A stretch of 64,000 bases of DNA, from contig CU207211.1 in assembly GCA_000026125.1 (NCBI GenBank), positions 3,100,001 to 3,164,000 on the forward strand. Direction: 5' to 3'. Source of the DNA: Herminiimonas arsenicoxydans. GTDB taxonomy: Bacteria; Pseudomonadota; Gammaproteobacteria; Burkholderiales; Burkholderiaceae_D. A model generated the notes under the pieces. The model ran no database searches and had not been told where the DNA came from. It saw only the letters and a program-made list of their open reading frames with translations. Position numbers and translations under genes: made by a program. Of the stretch, positions 1 to 10,963 are shown one piece after another. How positions within the stretch are numbered: position 1 is the first letter of the stretch; each line of letters opens with the position of its first letter.

Positions 1-1
1 A

Positions 2-1117
<1,116 letters not shown>

Positions 1118-1169
1118 TCGCCCACCACGCGAAAATCCGGCAACGGATATCTGATATCCTGGCACCAAT

Positions 1170-1199
1170 AAAAAAGCGTCCGCAAGCGGACGCTTTTTT
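1170..1199. terminator. Bidirectional intrinsic terminator between hemB and the peroxiredoxin gene
   Basis: The inverted repeat GCGTCCGC/GCGGACGC (1176-1183 with 1186-1193) is flanked by six A on the left and six T on the right, so it can terminate hemB from the left and the convergent peroxiredoxin gene from the right. Confidence 0.9.
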
Positions 1200-1218
1200 A
1201 TTACTTGCCGCTATCGCC

Positions 1219-1857
1219 TTATTTATTCGGCTGCGGCGTCACGCGCAGATACGGACGTTCTGCCTTGTAGCCTTTGGGGAATTTCTGCTTGATGACTGCC
1301 TCATCCTGTATCGACAAGGGAATGATCACATCATCACCATCACGCCAATTGCCCGGTGTAGCGACGGTATAGTTATCCGTTAATTGCAAGGCATCGATGG
1401 CGCGCAAAATCTCATCAAAATTACGGCCTACACTCATGGGATAAGTCAGCGTCAAACGGATTTTCTTTTGTGGATCGATGATGAACACCGAACGCACGGT
1501 CGCAGTTGCGGATTGATTCGGATGAATCATGTCATACAAGGTTGAAACGGATTTGTCCGCATCTGCAACGATAGGAAAACCGACTACCGTTTTTTGTGTG
1601 GCCTCGATATCCTTGATCCACTCCAGATGCTGGTCAGCCGGATCGACCGACAAGGCAATCGCCTTCACGTTACGCTTGTCGAATTGCGGTTTCAATTTTG
1701 CTGTCAAACCGAGTTCCGTCGTGCACACAGGCGTAAAATCGGCAGGATGTGAAAACAGGACGACCCACGAATCACCGGCCCATTCATGAAATTTGATTTT
1801 CCCGATCGAACTATCCTGCTCGAAATCGGGAGCGATATCACCCAAGCGTAATGTCAT
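1219..1857 (-). CDS. 1-Cys peroxiredoxin (Prx6-type, AhpC/TSA family)
   Basis: Thiol peroxidase that reduces hydrogen peroxide and organic hydroperoxides in the cytoplasm. The peroxidatic cysteine is C45 in ADFTPVCTTE. There is no second conserved resolving cysteine, and the long C-terminal arm (about residues 160-212) matches the Prx6/1-Cys subfamily of about 212 residues. Two ATG codons are adjacent at the start (1860 and 1857); I prefer 1857 because the GGAG upstream is then six bases away rather than three. A near-consensus promoter and a 14-bp palindrome lie just upstream. The electron donor cannot be read from the sequence. Confidence 0.93.
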   Translation of the reverse strand: MTLRLGDIAPDFEQDSSIGKIKFHEWAGDSWVVLFSHPADFTPVCTTELGLTAKLKPQFDKRNVKAIALSVDPADQHLEWIKDIEATQKTVVGFPIVADADKSVSTLYDMIHPNQSATATVRSVFIIDPQKKIRLTLTYPMSVGRNFDEILRAIDALQLTDNYTVATPGNWRDGDDVIIPLSIQDEAVIKQKFPKGYKAERPYLRVTPQPNK

Positions 1858-1891
1858 CATTTTCTCCTTTGTTTTGCATTACAAGAATCTG

Positions 1892-1920
1892 ACTATATCT
1901 GCGCCAGACAGTTTTCCCAA
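1892..1920 (-). promoter_or_regulatory. Sigma-70 type promoter of the peroxiredoxin gene
   Basis: On the minus strand TTGGGA (1920-1915) and TATAGT (1897-1892) are separated by exactly 17 bases, about 35 bases before the start codon. Confidence 0.65.
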
Positions 1921-1951
1921 CAACAAATATCAACTATACAAATAACGGGAA

Positions 1952-1965
1952 GCTATGATCATAGC
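1952..1965. promoter_or_regulatory. Perfect 14-bp palindrome upstream of the peroxiredoxin promoter
   Basis: GCTATGATCATAGC is self-complementary and lies about 32 bases upstream of the -35 box, a normal position for an activator site. The ATAG/CTAT half-sites recall OxyR-type sites, but the full four-element spacing is not present, so the regulator is unknown. Confidence 0.4.
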
Positions 1966-1990
1966 GCAATGCATGCCGCTATCGCATCTA

Positions 1991-3760
1991 TTAAAATTGT
2001 TTGATAAGCGCCAGCGATTGCGTGAACTTGTCGGCTTTTTGAAAACCGATTACACGACCGCCGCGAATTTCCTGGCCGTTCTTGTCAAAGAAAATAATCG
2101 CTGGCGGGCCGAATAAATTGAAACGTCGCAACATTTCCTTATCGTATGCATTATTCGCCGTGACGTCGACTTGCAGCAAGACCATGTCGGCGAACTGCGC
2201 GTGTACGCGCGGATCGGTAAAGGTAAATTTTTCCATTTCTATGCATGAGACGCACCAGTCTGCATAGAAATCCAGCATCACGTTTTTACCACCGGCCTGC
2301 GCAATCGCCGCATCCAGTTCTGCGCTAGTTTTCACGCGCACGAAGACTGGTTTGCGCACGCCATCCGCGCTCAGATGCGCCAACGGTGCCCATGCGTCAC
2401 GGCCGCCGGTGCTCACTCCCACTAATTGCATCGCCCCCAAAATTGCAAACACGAGCCCCAGCGCTTTTGCAAACCAGCTGCCTTTTGCACCCCATAATAA
2501 ATATGCGCCATAGGCAAGCCCAAGTGCTGCTAAAGCCAGCATTTGGACGACGGCAGGAATGACCGGCGAAATCATCCAGATGGCAAGCGCCAGCATCAAC
2601 ACGCCGAAGAAGCGCTTGACGCCATTCATCCATGCACCGGTCCGCGGCAGCAAAGTTCCTGCAGAAGCGCCGACCAGCAACAAGGGCACACTCATGCCGA
2701 TCGCCATCGCAAACAATGCACTGCCGCCTATGACGAGATCCCGCGTCTGACTGATATAAAGCAAAGCGCCTGCCAGTGGCGCAGCCACGCATGGACCAAC
2801 GATCAAGGCCGACAGCGCACCCATGACAAAGACGCCGACCAGCTTGCCCGCACTCTGCCGCTCTGAAGCGCGCGTCAATCTGTGCTGCACGAATGCCGGC
2901 ATCTGCAAGTGATATACATCAAACATCGACAGTGCCAGACCCACCATCAAGATAGCAAAGCCACTCAATACCCAAGGGTTCTGCAGTGCAGCGGACAATC
3001 CTTCGCCCACCCATCCGGCCGCGAGACCCAGGCAGGTATACACCAAAGCCATCCCCAGCGAATACACGACAGCCAGCAACAAGCCGCGACTGCGTTTGGT
3101 CTGCGCACCTTCGCCGATAATAATACTGGATAGAATTGGCACCATGGGCAGCACACAAGGCGTGAATGCAAGGCCCAGACCCAGCAGTAAAAACAGCGGC
3201 AATATCGCCAGCAGTTCCCCGCTTTGCAGCGCACGCTCTATGCGTCCCGTTTCCGCATCAAGCACAACGTTTTTTGTCGCATCATCGCTAGCGGAAAGTA
3301 TCTTCAGGCCTTTATCCGGCGCCCCGCTTTTCGCTCCATCGCCCTGTGCAAACAAGTTTGCCTGCGAATCCATGGGGGAATAGCACAGACCTTTATCCGA
3401 ACATCCCTGACTGCTGGCCGTCAATGTGAAACGACCCGATGCCTGGACCGGAATACGTATCGTCACACTCTTGCGATAGGTTTCCACATCCTTTTGAAAT
3501 GTCTGATCGAATTCGACTTTCCCGGCAGGAATGACTGCCTCGCCCAAAGCAGCGTCGCTGGCCTTGAATGCAAAACGTTCGCGATACATATAGTAGCCAT
3601 CGGCGATGGCATAAGTGACTGCTATCGTTTTCGTATCGACCATGCGGGCCGAAAATTGAAAAGCTATTTCAGGGGCGAGGAAATCTTCATCGGCATGCGC
3701 CAGCAACGGCAAGGTGCACAACAAGGCCAGCAAAGCAAAAACACGGGACATAGCAGTCAT
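1991..3760 (-). CDS. dsbD: Thiol:disulfide interchange protein DsbD
   Basis: Inner-membrane reductase that carries electrons from cytoplasmic thioredoxin to periplasmic DsbC/DsbG and cytochrome c maturation partners. All three redox modules are visible in 589 residues. An N-terminal signal peptide ends near LLAHA and is followed by a periplasmic domain with the pair C120/C126. A central multi-TM domain has C202 (FTPCVLPMVP) and C324 (VGPCVAAPLAG). A C-terminal thioredoxin-like domain has C503-V-S-C506 (DWCVSC). The start at 3760 lacks a clear ribosome binding site and M4 (3751) is a possible alternative. It lies 72 bases after cutA, the usual neighbour order in betaproteobacteria (recalled, not checked). 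Confidence 0.95.
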   Translation of the reverse strand: MTAMSRVFALLALLCTLPLLAHADEDFLAPEIAFQFSARMVDTKTIAVTYAIADGYYMYRERFAFKASDAALGEAVIPAGKVEFDQTFQKDVETYRKSVTIRIPVQASGRFTLTASSQGCSDKGLCYSPMDSQANLFAQGDGAKSGAPDKGLKILSASDDATKNVVLDAETGRIERALQSGELLAILPLFLLLGLGLAFTPCVLPMVPILSSIIIGEGAQTKRSRGLLLAVVYSLGMALVYTCLGLAAGWVGEGLSAALQNPWVLSGFAILMVGLALSMFDVYHLQMPAFVQHRLTRASERQSAGKLVGVFVMGALSALIVGPCVAAPLAGALLYISQTRDLVIGGSALFAMAIGMSVPLLLVGASAGTLLPRTGAWMNGVKRFFGVLMLALAIWMISPVIPAVVQMLALAALGLAYGAYLLWGAKGSWFAKALGLVFAILGAMQLVGVSTGGRDAWAPLAHLSADGVRKPVFVRVKTSAELDAAIAQAGGKNVMLDFYADWCVSCIEMEKFTFTDPRVHAQFADMVLLQVDVTANNAYDKEMLRRFNLFGPPAIIFFDKNGQEIRGGRVIGFQKADKFTQSLALIKQF

Positions 3761-3832
3761 TTTTTAAATCCGCATCCAGCTTGCAGCAGGTAATGCGCAC
3801 GATACGAGATCTGCAATATCAACGGCCATTTC

Positions 3833-4174
3833 TTAAACATTCGTGTCCTTATTTGTTTCCTGCGCAATCCAGTGAAGGTAAGCGTGCAAACCATCGACGA
3901 TCGGAATCGCAATGATCTCCGGCACAGCATACGGATGTATTGCCTTGATCGCCGCCTCTAGCGCCGCGTAATGCGCCGGGATCGTCTTGATTTGCAGCGT
4001 TGCTTCACACGCCTCTTCCAGCACGCCCTGCCAATGATAGAGAGAGCGCACTACCGGCAGGATATTGACGCATGCTGCCAGGCGCGCCTCAAGCAGAGCG
4101 CGCGCCAGACGCTCCGCCACATCTGCATCGGGCACATTCGTCAATACAAGCAAGGCTTGAGGAGAGAGGGACAT
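3833..4174 (-). CDS. cutA: Divalent-cation tolerance protein CutA
   Basis: Small trimeric protein of the CutA1 family, linked to divalent metal tolerance; its biochemical role is not settled. The family core is recognisable in LLVLTNVPDADVAERLA, the AACVNILP segment and the YHWQG motif. The reading frame is open upstream to 4288, but the ATG at 4174 gives the family length of 113 residues and begins right at the conserved core. A TATACT box at 4200-4195 on the minus strand, with only a weak -35, could serve as its promoter with a very short leader. Confidence 0.92.
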   Translation of the reverse strand: MSLSPQALLVLTNVPDADVAERLARALLEARLAACVNILPVVRSLYHWQGVLEEACEATLQIKTIPAHYAALEAAIKAIHPYAVPEIIAIPIVDGLHAYLHWIAQETNKDTNV

Positions 4175-4333
4175 GAAGAAGCTGCAACTCTTTGAGTATA
4201 GCGAATGGATTTGATTCAATAGAATGTGACTAAATAGCGCGTGATTCAGTCGCCATGGATAAAGAGCCAAGCAAACACTCTTTATCAACCGCCTCTATCT
4301 TGCCACAAACATGTTGTTCTTGAAGTCGCGCGG

Positions 4334-4366
4334 AAAAAACAAAAGCCAGGCGATGCCTGGCTTTTG
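4334..4366 (-). terminator. Intrinsic terminator of the alpha operon, after rplQ
   Basis: A 12-bp perfect stem CAAAAGCCAGGC/GCCTGGCTTTTG (4340-4351 with 4355-4366) is followed on the minus strand by a run of T (complement of 4334-4339). It lies about 35 bases after the rplQ stop. Confidence 0.9.
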
Positions 4367-4399
4367 TCGTTTGTGCAACCGCATACTGCGGCCGCTGGC

Positions 4400-4795
4400 T
4401 TATTCGCCGCTGTTGTCTTCTACAGCTTCGGTTGTTTCCGGACGATCGAGCAATTCGATGAACGCCATTGGTGCATTGTCGCCAGCACGGAAACCCATTT
4501 TCAGGATGCGCAGATAGCCGCCGTTACGATTTGCGTAACGCGGGCCCAATTCAGCGAACAGTTTGACAACCATTTCGCGATCGCGCAGGCGGTTGAATGC
4601 GAGGCGTTTGTTCGCCAGGCTGTCGGTTTTGCCGAGGGTCAGGATCGGTTCGATCACGCGACGCAACTCTTTGGCTTTAGGCAAAGTGGTTTTGATTGCT
4701 TCATGACGCAGCAGCGAAACAGTCATGTTGCGCAACATTGCGAGACGGTGGGAAGAAGTACGATTTAATTTACGAAGGCCGTGACGATGACGCAT
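4400..4795 (-). CDS. rplQ: Large-subunit ribosomal protein L17
   Basis: The 131-residue product opens with [17 protein letters not shown], the L17 signature, and is the last gene of the alpha operon. It is separated from rpoA by 146 bases that hold a strong hairpin. The tail past residue 115 is acidic ([12 protein letters not shown]), typical of bacterial L17 length variation. Confidence 0.97.
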   Translation of the reverse strand: MRHRHGLRKLNRTSSHRLAMLRNMTVSLLRHEAIKTTLPKAKELRRVIEPILTLGKTDSLANKRLAFNRLRDREMVVKLFAELGPRYANRNGGYLRILKMGFRAGDNAPMAFIELLDRPETTEAVEDNSGE

Positions 4796-4908
4796 GGTAA
4801 TTCCTTTCAGTTTTTGAGTTTAAATCCAGTTCTTCTATCGACTTGCATAAAGCAATGTCGCGGACCGGTATCTATAATTTTTACGACGGTGGATTCTACT
4901 ACAAATTC

Positions 4909-4936
4909 ACCGGGGCAGAGTTTCCTCTACCCCGGT
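4909..4936 (-). other. Hairpin with GAAA tetraloop between rpoA and rplQ
   Basis: On the minus strand a long stem (ACCGGGG with CCCCGGT, then a wobble pair and AGAG with CTCT) closes on GAAA, a GNRA-type loop. No T run follows, so it looks like an mRNA processing or stability element rather than a terminator. Confidence 0.6.
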
Positions 4937-4941
4937 AAAAA

Positions 4942-5919
4942 TTACTTCTCCAAACCAGCTGGCGGCCAGTTTTCGAGTTTCATGCCCAAAGTCAAACCAC
5001 GGGATGCCAATACTTCCTTGATTTCATTCAGGGATTTACGGCCGAGGTTAGGCGTTTTGAGCAGTTCGTTTTCGCTACGTTGGATCAAATCGCCAATGTA
5101 GTAAATGTTTTCTGCTTTCAGGCAGTTAGCCGAACGCACTGTCAGTTCCAGATCATCGACTGGACGCAACAGGATAGGATCGACTGCTGGTGCGCGCGAA
5201 GGAGCATCTGCAGGTGCTTCTGTGCCTTCCAGCGCAGCGAACACATTCAACTGATCAACCAGAACGCGCGCCGATTGACGGATCGCTTCTTCTGGCGTGA
5301 TCACGCCGTTGGTTTCGATGTTGATAACGAGTTTATCCAGATCGGTACGTTGCTCAACGCGAGCCGATTCCACAGCGTACGAAACGCGGCGAACTGGCGA
5401 AAACGATGCGTCAAGAATGATGCGGCCGATGGTTTTATTGGTGTCTTCCGACAAGCGACGAACGTTGCCTGGCACATAGCCGCGGCCTTTTTCGACTTTA
5501 ATCTGCATGTCGAGTTTGCCACCGGCGGTCAGGTGAGCAATCACGTGGTCCGGATTAACGAGTTCTACGTCGTGTGGCAATTCGATATCGGAAGCCAATA
5601 CAGCGCCTTCGCCTTCTTTTTTCAGAGTCAGCGTGACATCATCGCGATTGTGCAATTTGAACACAACGCCCTTCAGATTCAACAGCAGATCCACGACGTC
5701 TTCCTGCACGCCGTCGAGCGAAGAATATTCGTGCACGACACCAGCGATCGTGACTTCGGTCGGCGCGTAGCCAACCATCGAAGACAACAGCACGCGACGC
5801 AGCGCGTTACCCAGCGTGTGGCCGTAACCGCGTTCAAACGGCTCCATCACGACTTTGGCGTGACCTGCACCGAGTACTTCGACTTCAATAATACGTGGCT
5901 TCAACAAACTGTTTTGCAT
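4942..5919 (-). CDS. rpoA: DNA-directed RNA polymerase subunit alpha
   Basis: Dimerises to nucleate RNA polymerase assembly and contacts UP elements and activators. The 325-residue length is normal. The N-terminal assembly domain contains [19 protein letters not shown] near residues 29-47. The C-terminal domain has the helix-hairpin-helix region near [15 protein letters not shown]. An intrinsic terminator lies between rpsD and rpoA, so its expression relative to the upstream genes may depend on partial readthrough. Confidence 0.98.
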   Translation of the reverse strand: MQNSLLKPRIIEVEVLGAGHAKVVMEPFERGYGHTLGNALRRVLLSSMVGYAPTEVTIAGVVHEYSSLDGVQEDVVDLLLNLKGVVFKLHNRDDVTLTLKKEGEGAVLASDIELPHDVELVNPDHVIAHLTAGGKLDMQIKVEKGRGYVPGNVRRLSEDTNKTIGRIILDASFSPVRRVSYAVESARVEQRTDLDKLVINIETNGVITPEEAIRQSARVLVDQLNVFAALEGTEAPADAPSRAPAVDPILLRPVDDLELTVRSANCLKAENIYYIGDLIQRSENELLKTPNLGRKSLNEIKEVLASRGLTLGMKLENWPPAGLEK

Positions 5920-5975
5920 GAAATGTCCTTTTCAATACCCTCGGCTCATTACACCGATAAGGCTGATGGCATGAC

Positions 5976-6000
5976 GAAAAAAGCCCACCAGATGGTGGGC
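5976..6000 (-). terminator. Intrinsic terminator inside the alpha operon, between rpsD and rpoA
   Basis: GCCCACCA (5983-5990) pairs with TGGTGGGC (5993-6000). On the minus strand the stem is followed directly by TTTTTTC. It lies 14 bases after the rpsD stop, in the direction of operon transcription. Confidence 0.8.
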
Positions 6001-6013
6001 CCGGAATTCAAAA

Positions 6014-6637
6014 TTAACGCGAATACAATTCGACGATCAACGATTCGTTGACGTCTGCAGCGATTTCGCTGCGATCTGGAACGGACTTGAAAGTACCTTC
6101 CATTTTTTTCGAATCAACCGCTACCCATGAAGGCATGCCGATTTGCTCTGCCAGCGACAGTGCTTCAACGATACGTACCTGTTTTTTCGATTTTTCACGA
6201 ACAGCAACGATGTCGCCCGGCTTGACCTGGTACGAAGCGATGTTGACAACGATGCCGTTGACGGTGAACGCCTTGTGCGAGACCAATTGACGGCCTTCAG
6301 CACGTGTCGAACCAAAGCCCATGCGATAAACAACGTTGTCGAGACGCGTTTCGAGCAATTTCAACAGGGTTTCACCAGTGTTGCCTTTACGGCGATCCGC
6401 TTCAGCGAAGTAACGGCGGAACTGACGTTCCAAAATGCCGTACATGCGTTTTACTTTTTGCTTCTCACGCAATTGATTGCCGTAGTCAGAGGTACGAGCA
6501 CCGGAAGTGCGACCATGTTGACCAGGTTTCGAATCAAGTTTGCATTTCGAGTCCAGCGAACGACGTGCGCTTTTCAGGAAAAGGTCGGTGCCTTCACGAC
6601 GGGAGAGTTTTGCTTTAGGTCCAATATAACGTGCCAC
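6014..6637 (-). CDS. rpsD: Small-subunit ribosomal protein S4
   Basis: Primary 16S rRNA binding protein of 207 residues. It starts [19 protein letters not shown] and carries an S4 RNA-binding domain around residues 97-160 ([25 protein letters not shown]). It lacks the zinc-binding cysteines near the N-terminus. Hairpin terminators flank the gene on both sides, which is unusual within an alpha operon. Confidence 0.98.
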   Translation of the reverse strand: MARYIGPKAKLSRREGTDLFLKSARRSLDSKCKLDSKPGQHGRTSGARTSDYGNQLREKQKVKRMYGILERQFRRYFAEADRRKGNTGETLLKLLETRLDNVVYRMGFGSTRAEGRQLVSHKAFTVNGIVVNIASYQVKPGDIVAVREKSKKQVRIVEALSLAEQIGMPSWVAVDSKKMEGTFKSVPDRSEIAADVNESLIVELYSR

Positions 6638-6753
6638 GAGAATTTCCTTTAGATTTATGACGCTCCGAATGAATTTTCTTGCTAAACAAAATTCATCGCC
6701 AATTCATTGAGCGCTAGTCTGACCAATCTGCAATCAGACGGTGGGCTTACTTA

Positions 6754-6783
6754 AGAACAAAACCCGCCAAGGTCATTGGCGGG
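6754..6783 (-). terminator. Intrinsic terminator inside the alpha operon, between rpsK and rpsD
   Basis: CCCGCCAA (6763-6770) pairs with TTGGCGGG (6776-6783) around a five-base loop. On the minus strand it is followed by TTTTGTTCTT. It lies about 40 bases after the rpsK stop. Confidence 0.75.
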
Positions 6784-6821
6784 CAAATTACGGTACAACA
6801 AACTACCGTTGCAACGAATGC

Positions 6822-7226
6822 TTAGATACGACGACGCTTAGGTGGGCGGCAACCGTTGTGCGGCACTGGAGTGACGTCTTGAATCTGGGTAATTTTGATA
6901 CCGAGATTGTTCAACGCACGCACCGACGACTCACGGCCTGGGCCTGGACCCTTGATGCGTACTTCCAGATTCTTGATGCCGCATTCGATCGCGACTTTAC
7001 CCGCGGCTTCAGCTGCAACCTGCGCTGCAAACGGGGTCGATTTACGCGAACCTTTGAAGCCGGCACCGCCAGACGTTGCCCATGACAGCGCATTGCCTTG
7101 ACGATCGGTGATCGTGATGATGGTGTTGTTGAAGGACGCGTGGATGTGCGCGATGCCTTCTGCAACGTTTTTCTTAACTTTCTTACGCACACGTGCTGCT
7201 GCGGCGTTATTAGGTGCTTTTGCCAT
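6822..7226 (-). CDS. rpsK: Small-subunit ribosomal protein S11
   Basis: Platform protein of the 30S subunit, 134 residues. It is recognised from [18 protein letters not shown] and the C-terminal basic motif ending CRPPKRRRI. It follows rpsM after 43 bases and precedes rpsD after a gap holding a terminator. Confidence 0.98.
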   Translation of the reverse strand: MAKAPNNAAAARVRKKVKKNVAEGIAHIHASFNNTIITITDRQGNALSWATSGGAGFKGSRKSTPFAAQVAAEAAGKVAIECGIKNLEVRIKGPGPGRESSVRALNNLGIKITQIQDVTPVPHNGCRPPKRRRI

Positions 7227-7269
7227 AATTCTTTCCTTGAATCCGACGACTAGTCAAACTGCGCTTGGA

Positions 7270-7635
7270 TTATTTTTTCAGCGATTGTGCTGCTTTACGC
7301 GGACCCTTGCGAGTACGAGCATTTGTACGTGTACGTTGACCACGGCAAGGCAAGCCTTTGCGGTGACGCATACCACGATAGCAACCCAAGTCCATCAGGC
7401 GCTTGATGTTCATCGAGATTTCACGACGCAGATCGCCTTCTACGATGAATTTTGCAATTTCATCGCGCAGCTTTTCCAGTTCGCTATCGTCCAGATCCTT
7501 GACCTTTTTAGTGGTCAGAACACCCGTTGCGTCGCAAATTTTTTGCGCACGTGGGCGGCCAATACCATAAATAGCGGTCAGACCGATTACGGTATGTTGA
7601 TGATTGGGTACGTTTACCCCTGCGATACGTGCCAT
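7270..7635 (-). CDS. rpsM: Small-subunit ribosomal protein S13
   Basis: Head protein of the 30S subunit contacting 23S rRNA and P-site tRNA, 121 residues. It starts [13 protein letters not shown], with the helical [12 protein letters not shown] segment and the basic tail [17 protein letters not shown]. It lies 28 bases downstream of rpmJ in the same operon. Confidence 0.98.
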
Positions 7636-7663
7636 TCGTTATTCCTCAATCAATAACGTTAAA

Positions 7664-7777
7664 TTAACCTTGGCGCTGCTTATGACGCGGTTCGATGCAA
7701 ATTACTCGAACGACGCCCTTGCGCTTGATGATCTTACAGTTGCGGCAGATCCGCTTGACTGATGCGAGCACTTTCAT
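7664..7777 (-). CDS. rpmJ: Large-subunit ribosomal protein L36
   Basis: Short 37-residue gene read by hand in the gap between rpsM and infA. The translation starts [18 protein letters not shown] and ends EPRHKQRQG. The zinc ribbon ligands C11, C14, C27 and H32 are all present, so this is the zinc-binding (C+) form. Its position between infA and rpsM is the standard one. Confidence 0.97.
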   Translation of the reverse strand: MKVLASVKRICRNCKIIKRKGVVRVICIEPRHKQRQG

Positions 7778-7816
7778 TTTTGCCCTCTTCCTTACAGTTC
7801 TTGATTCGTTTTAAAG

Positions 7817-8035
7817 TTACTTAGTACGGAACACGATTCGTGCCCTGCTTAGATCATAAGGTGTCAATTCTACCGTCACCTTGTCACCAGGCAGAATGCG
7901 AATATAGTTCATGCGCATTTTCCCTGAAATATGACCAAGCACTACGTGCCCATTTTCCAACTTGACTCGAAATGTTGCGTTTGGGAGATTTTCTAGAATC
8001 TCCCCCTGCATTTGGATTACGTCGTCTTTTGCCAT
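7817..8035 (-). CDS. infA: Translation initiation factor IF-1
   Basis: A single OB-fold of 72 residues that occupies the A site during initiation. The family core is clear ([40 protein letters not shown]). It lies 20 bases after secY and 39 bases before rpmJ. Confidence 0.98.
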   Translation of the reverse strand: MAKDDVIQMQGEILENLPNATFRVKLENGHVVLGHISGKMRMNYIRILPGDKVTVELTPYDLSRARIVFRTK

Positions 8036-8055
8036 TCGTTTCGATTTCCTCGCGC

Positions 8056-9387
8056 TTAACGCGTCGGAATTCCGCCCTTGAAATTCGCCTTGCGGAGTAA
8101 CGACTCGTACTGTTGGGACATCACGTAGTTTTGTACTTGCGCCATGAAATCCATCGTCACTACTACAATAATCAGAAGCGATGTTCCACCAAAGTAGAAC
8201 GGTACCTTCCAGCGAGCAATCAGGAACTCAGGTAACAAACAAACCAGCGTAATGTAGACCGCGCCAGCCAACGTCAACCGAGTCAGAATCTTGTCAATGT
8301 AACGAGCGGTTTGATCACCAGGACGAATACCTGGAACAAACGCACCACTCTTCTTCAAATTATCTGCTGTCTCTTTGCTGTTAAATACCAGTGCGGTATA
8401 GAAGAAGCAGAAGAAAACAATCGCAGCAGCATACAACAGCGCATGTATCGGCTCACCCGGCGCCATCGATGCAGCCAGATCTTTCAGGAAACGAACAAAA
8501 GGACTGGTCGTTTCACCTGATGTGAACCAACTCGTAATCGTCGCCGGAAACAGAATGATCGACGAAGCGAAAATTGGGGGAATCACACCAGCCATATTCA
8601 GCTTCAGTGGCAAATGACTGCTTTGACCACCATAAATCTTGTTGCCAACCTGACGCTTGGCATAGTTCACCAGAATCTTGCGCTGACCGCGTTCAATAAA
8701 CACGACCAGATAGGTAACCGCTGCAACTACCAGACAGATCAGAATCGCCGACAACGCATTCATCGAACCGGTGCGTACCAACTCAAACAAACCTGCAACT
8801 GCACTAGGCAAACCTGCGGCGATACCGGCAAAGATGATGATCGAGATACCGTTACCCAAGCCACGCTCGGTAATCTGCTCGCCCAACCACATCAGGAACA
8901 TCGTGCCTGTCACCAGCGTAATGACTGTTGTCAGACGGAAGGCCATGCCTGGATCTATCACCAGATTGGCTTGCGATTCCAGTGCAACAGCAATACCCAA
9001 ACCCTGGAAAGTTGCCAGCAACAACGTGCCGTAGCGCGTGTACTGGGTAATTTTCCGACGCCCGGATTCGCCTTCTTTCTTCAACGCTTCCATCTGCGGC
9101 GACACCACCGACATCAGCTGCATGATGATCGATGCAGAAATGTAAGGCATGATGCCGAGCGCAAATACTGTAAAGCGGGACAACGCGCCACCGGAGAACA
9201 TGTTAAACATGCCCAGGATGCCGCCTTGATTTTGCTTGAACAACTGCGCCAACTCATCCGGATTAATCCCCGGAACAGGAATGTGCGCACCAATGCGGAA
9301 TACGATCAACGCACCGAGCAAGAACCACAGGCGATTCCATGGAAAACCATTGGATGCACCCTTAGCAAGCTGAGGAGTAGTTGCCAC
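8056..9387 (-). CDS. secY: Preprotein translocase subunit SecY
   Basis: Channel-forming subunit of the SecYEG translocon in the inner membrane, 443 residues with ten hydrophobic segments. Family motifs include [16 protein letters not shown] near the N-terminus, [12 protein letters not shown], and the cytoplasmic loop with [12 protein letters not shown]. Its partner secE is in the window at 36217-36600. The location in the spc operon after rplO is standard. Confidence 0.98.
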   Translation of the reverse strand: MATTPQLAKGASNGFPWNRLWFLLGALIVFRIGAHIPVPGINPDELAQLFKQNQGGILGMFNMFSGGALSRFTVFALGIMPYISASIIMQLMSVVSPQMEALKKEGESGRRKITQYTRYGTLLLATFQGLGIAVALESQANLVIDPGMAFRLTTVITLVTGTMFLMWLGEQITERGLGNGISIIIFAGIAAGLPSAVAGLFELVRTGSMNALSAILICLVVAAVTYLVVFIERGQRKILVNYAKRQVGNKIYGGQSSHLPLKLNMAGVIPPIFASSIILFPATITSWFTSGETTSPFVRFLKDLAASMAPGEPIHALLYAAAIVFFCFFYTALVFNSKETADNLKKSGAFVPGIRPGDQTARYIDKILTRLTLAGAVYITLVCLLPEFLIARWKVPFYFGGTSLLIIVVVTMDFMAQVQNYVMSQQYESLLRKANFKGGIPTR

Positions 9388-9412
9388 TATTTACTCCGTT
9401 ATCAGACTAAAC

Positions 9413-9844
9413 TTAAGCAACCGAACCACCAGCGGCTTCGATCGCTGCTTTTGCGCCTTTTGTCGCGATCAGGCCTTTGAGTGTCACTTTTTTAGTGAGC
9501 TCACCGGACAGGATCACGCGAACGACACGTGCCAGTTCACCGATAACGCCAGCTTGTTTCAAAGCCAGGATATCGATTTCCGTTACTGGCAATGCTTCCA
9601 GATCGGACAAGCGAACTTCTGCTTTGTATGGCGTTGCCAGCGATTTGAAACCACGCTTAGGCAAACGACGTTGCAAAGGCATTTGACCGCCTTCGAAACC
9701 GACTTTATGGAAACCGCCTGAACGGGATTTTTGACCTTTGTGACCACGGCCGGCTGTCTTGCCCAGACCGGAGCCGATACCGCGACCGACGCGACGCTTG
9801 TAGTGCTTGGCGCCGTCTGCTGGTTGAATAGTATTCAATTCCAT
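9413..9844 (-). CDS. rplO: Large-subunit ribosomal protein L15
   Basis: 143 residues starting [14 protein letters not shown], with the glycine- and arginine-rich extension [19 protein letters not shown]. The frame is open six codons further upstream, but GGAG lies ten bases before the ATG at 9844, which decides the start. Confidence 0.97.
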   Translation of the reverse strand: MELNTIQPADGAKHYKRRVGRGIGSGLGKTAGRGHKGQKSRSGGFHKVGFEGGQMPLQRRLPKRGFKSLATPYKAEVRLSDLEALPVTEIDILALKQAGVIGELARVVRVILSGELTKKVTLKGLIATKGAKAAIEAAGGSVA

Positions 9845-9870
9845 GATGTTCTCCGTGTGCAAGCCGAAGC

Positions 9871-10050
9871 TTACGACACCACTTTCACAAGGTACGATAC
9901 TTTATTAATCATGCCGCGAACTGCCGGCGTATCTTCCAACTCGGAAACCGAATTGATACCGCGCAAGCCAAGACCGCGAACGGTAGCGCGATGTGTTTCG
10001 CGCGTGCCGATCAGGCCCTTGACCAATTTAACTTTGACTGTATTTGCCAT
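9871..10050 (-). CDS. rpmD: Large-subunit ribosomal protein L30
   Basis: 59 residues starting [15 protein letters not shown], the usual short bacterial L30. The longer open frame to 10104 runs into the end of rpsE; the ATG at 10050 lies ten bases after the rpsE stop and fits the family length. Confidence 0.96.
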   Translation of the reverse strand: MANTVKVKLVKGLIGTRETHRATVRGLGLRGINSVSELEDTPAVRGMINKVSYLVKVVS

Positions 10051-10060
10051 AGTGTTCACC

Positions 10061-10579
10061 TTAGCCCAGAATTTCTTCGACAGATTTGCCGCGCTTGGCT
10101 GCAATTTCCGAAGGGGTATTCATTTTTGCCAAGCCTTCCAGCGTCGCACGAACCATGTTGTAAGGGTTGGTCGAACCAGTGGATTTCGCCACCACGTTCG
10201 TCACGCCCATCACTTCAAAAATTGCGCGCATTGGTCCGCCGGCAATCACACCGGTACCTTCTTTAGCTGGCAGCATCAAAACTGATGACGCGCCGTGCTT
10301 GCCGGTAACCGTATGTTGCAAAGTACCGTTTTTCAACGTGACTTTGATCATTTTGCGGCGTGCTTCTTCCATTGCTTTTTGTACGGCTACCGGCACTTCT
10401 TTCGACTTGCCTTTGCCCATACCGATGCGGCCATCGCCATCACCAACGACTGCGAGTGCTGCGAAACCCATGATACGACCACCCTTGACCACTTTGGTCA
10501 CACGGTTGACCGCGATCATTTTTTCGCGCATGCCGTCGTCCGGCTTCTCGCTTTGCATTTTCGATTGCATTTTTGCCAT
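10061..10579 (-). CDS. rpsE: Small-subunit ribosomal protein S5
   Basis: Decoding-fidelity protein of the 30S body, 172 residues. It is recognised by the double-stranded RNA-binding-like domain ([19 protein letters not shown]) and the C-terminal segment with [19 protein letters not shown]. It sits between rplR and rpmD. Confidence 0.98.
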   Translation of the reverse strand: MAKMQSKMQSEKPDDGMREKMIAVNRVTKVVKGGRIMGFAALAVVGDGDGRIGMGKGKSKEVPVAVQKAMEEARRKMIKVTLKNGTLQHTVTGKHGASSVLMLPAKEGTGVIAGGPMRAIFEVMGVTNVVAKSTGSTNPYNMVRATLEGLAKMNTPSEIAAKRGKSVEEILG

Positions 10580-10591
10580 GACGATTCTTCC

Positions 10592-10954
10592 TTAGAACTT
10601 CAGACCAGCTTCACGCGCAGCTTCAGCAACTGCTTTAACGCGGCCGTGGTAACGGAAACCGGAGCGATCGAACGCAACTTCGGCGATTCCTGCTTTCAGT
10701 GCTTTTTCTGCAACGCGCTTGCCTACCAGTGCAGCAGCGGCAACGTTGCCACCTGCACCTGACTGACCAGCCAACTCTTTGCGCACTTCAGCTTCAGCGG
10801 TCGAAGCAGAAGCCAATATTTTGGCATCCGGTCCGATGATGCTCGCGTAGATGTGCAAGTTGGTGCGATGCACTGCCAGGCGGATAACCTTCAACTCGGC
10901 GATCTTGGCCCGAGTTTGACGTCCGCGGCGCAGACGTGATTGTTTCTTATCCAT
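10592..10954 (-). CDS. rplR: Large-subunit ribosomal protein L18
   Basis: 5S rRNA-binding protein of 120 residues ([15 protein letters not shown] at the start, [16 protein letters not shown] near the end). A TTG two codons upstream extends the frame, but the ATG at 10954 matches the family start and lies nine bases after rplF. Confidence 0.97.
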   Translation of the reverse strand: MDKKQSRLRRGRQTRAKIAELKVIRLAVHRTNLHIYASIIGPDAKILASASTAEAEVRKELAGQSGAGGNVAAAALVGKRVAEKALKAGIAEVAFDRSGFRYHGRVKAVAEAAREAGLKF

Positions 10955-10963
10955 CGTCAACCC

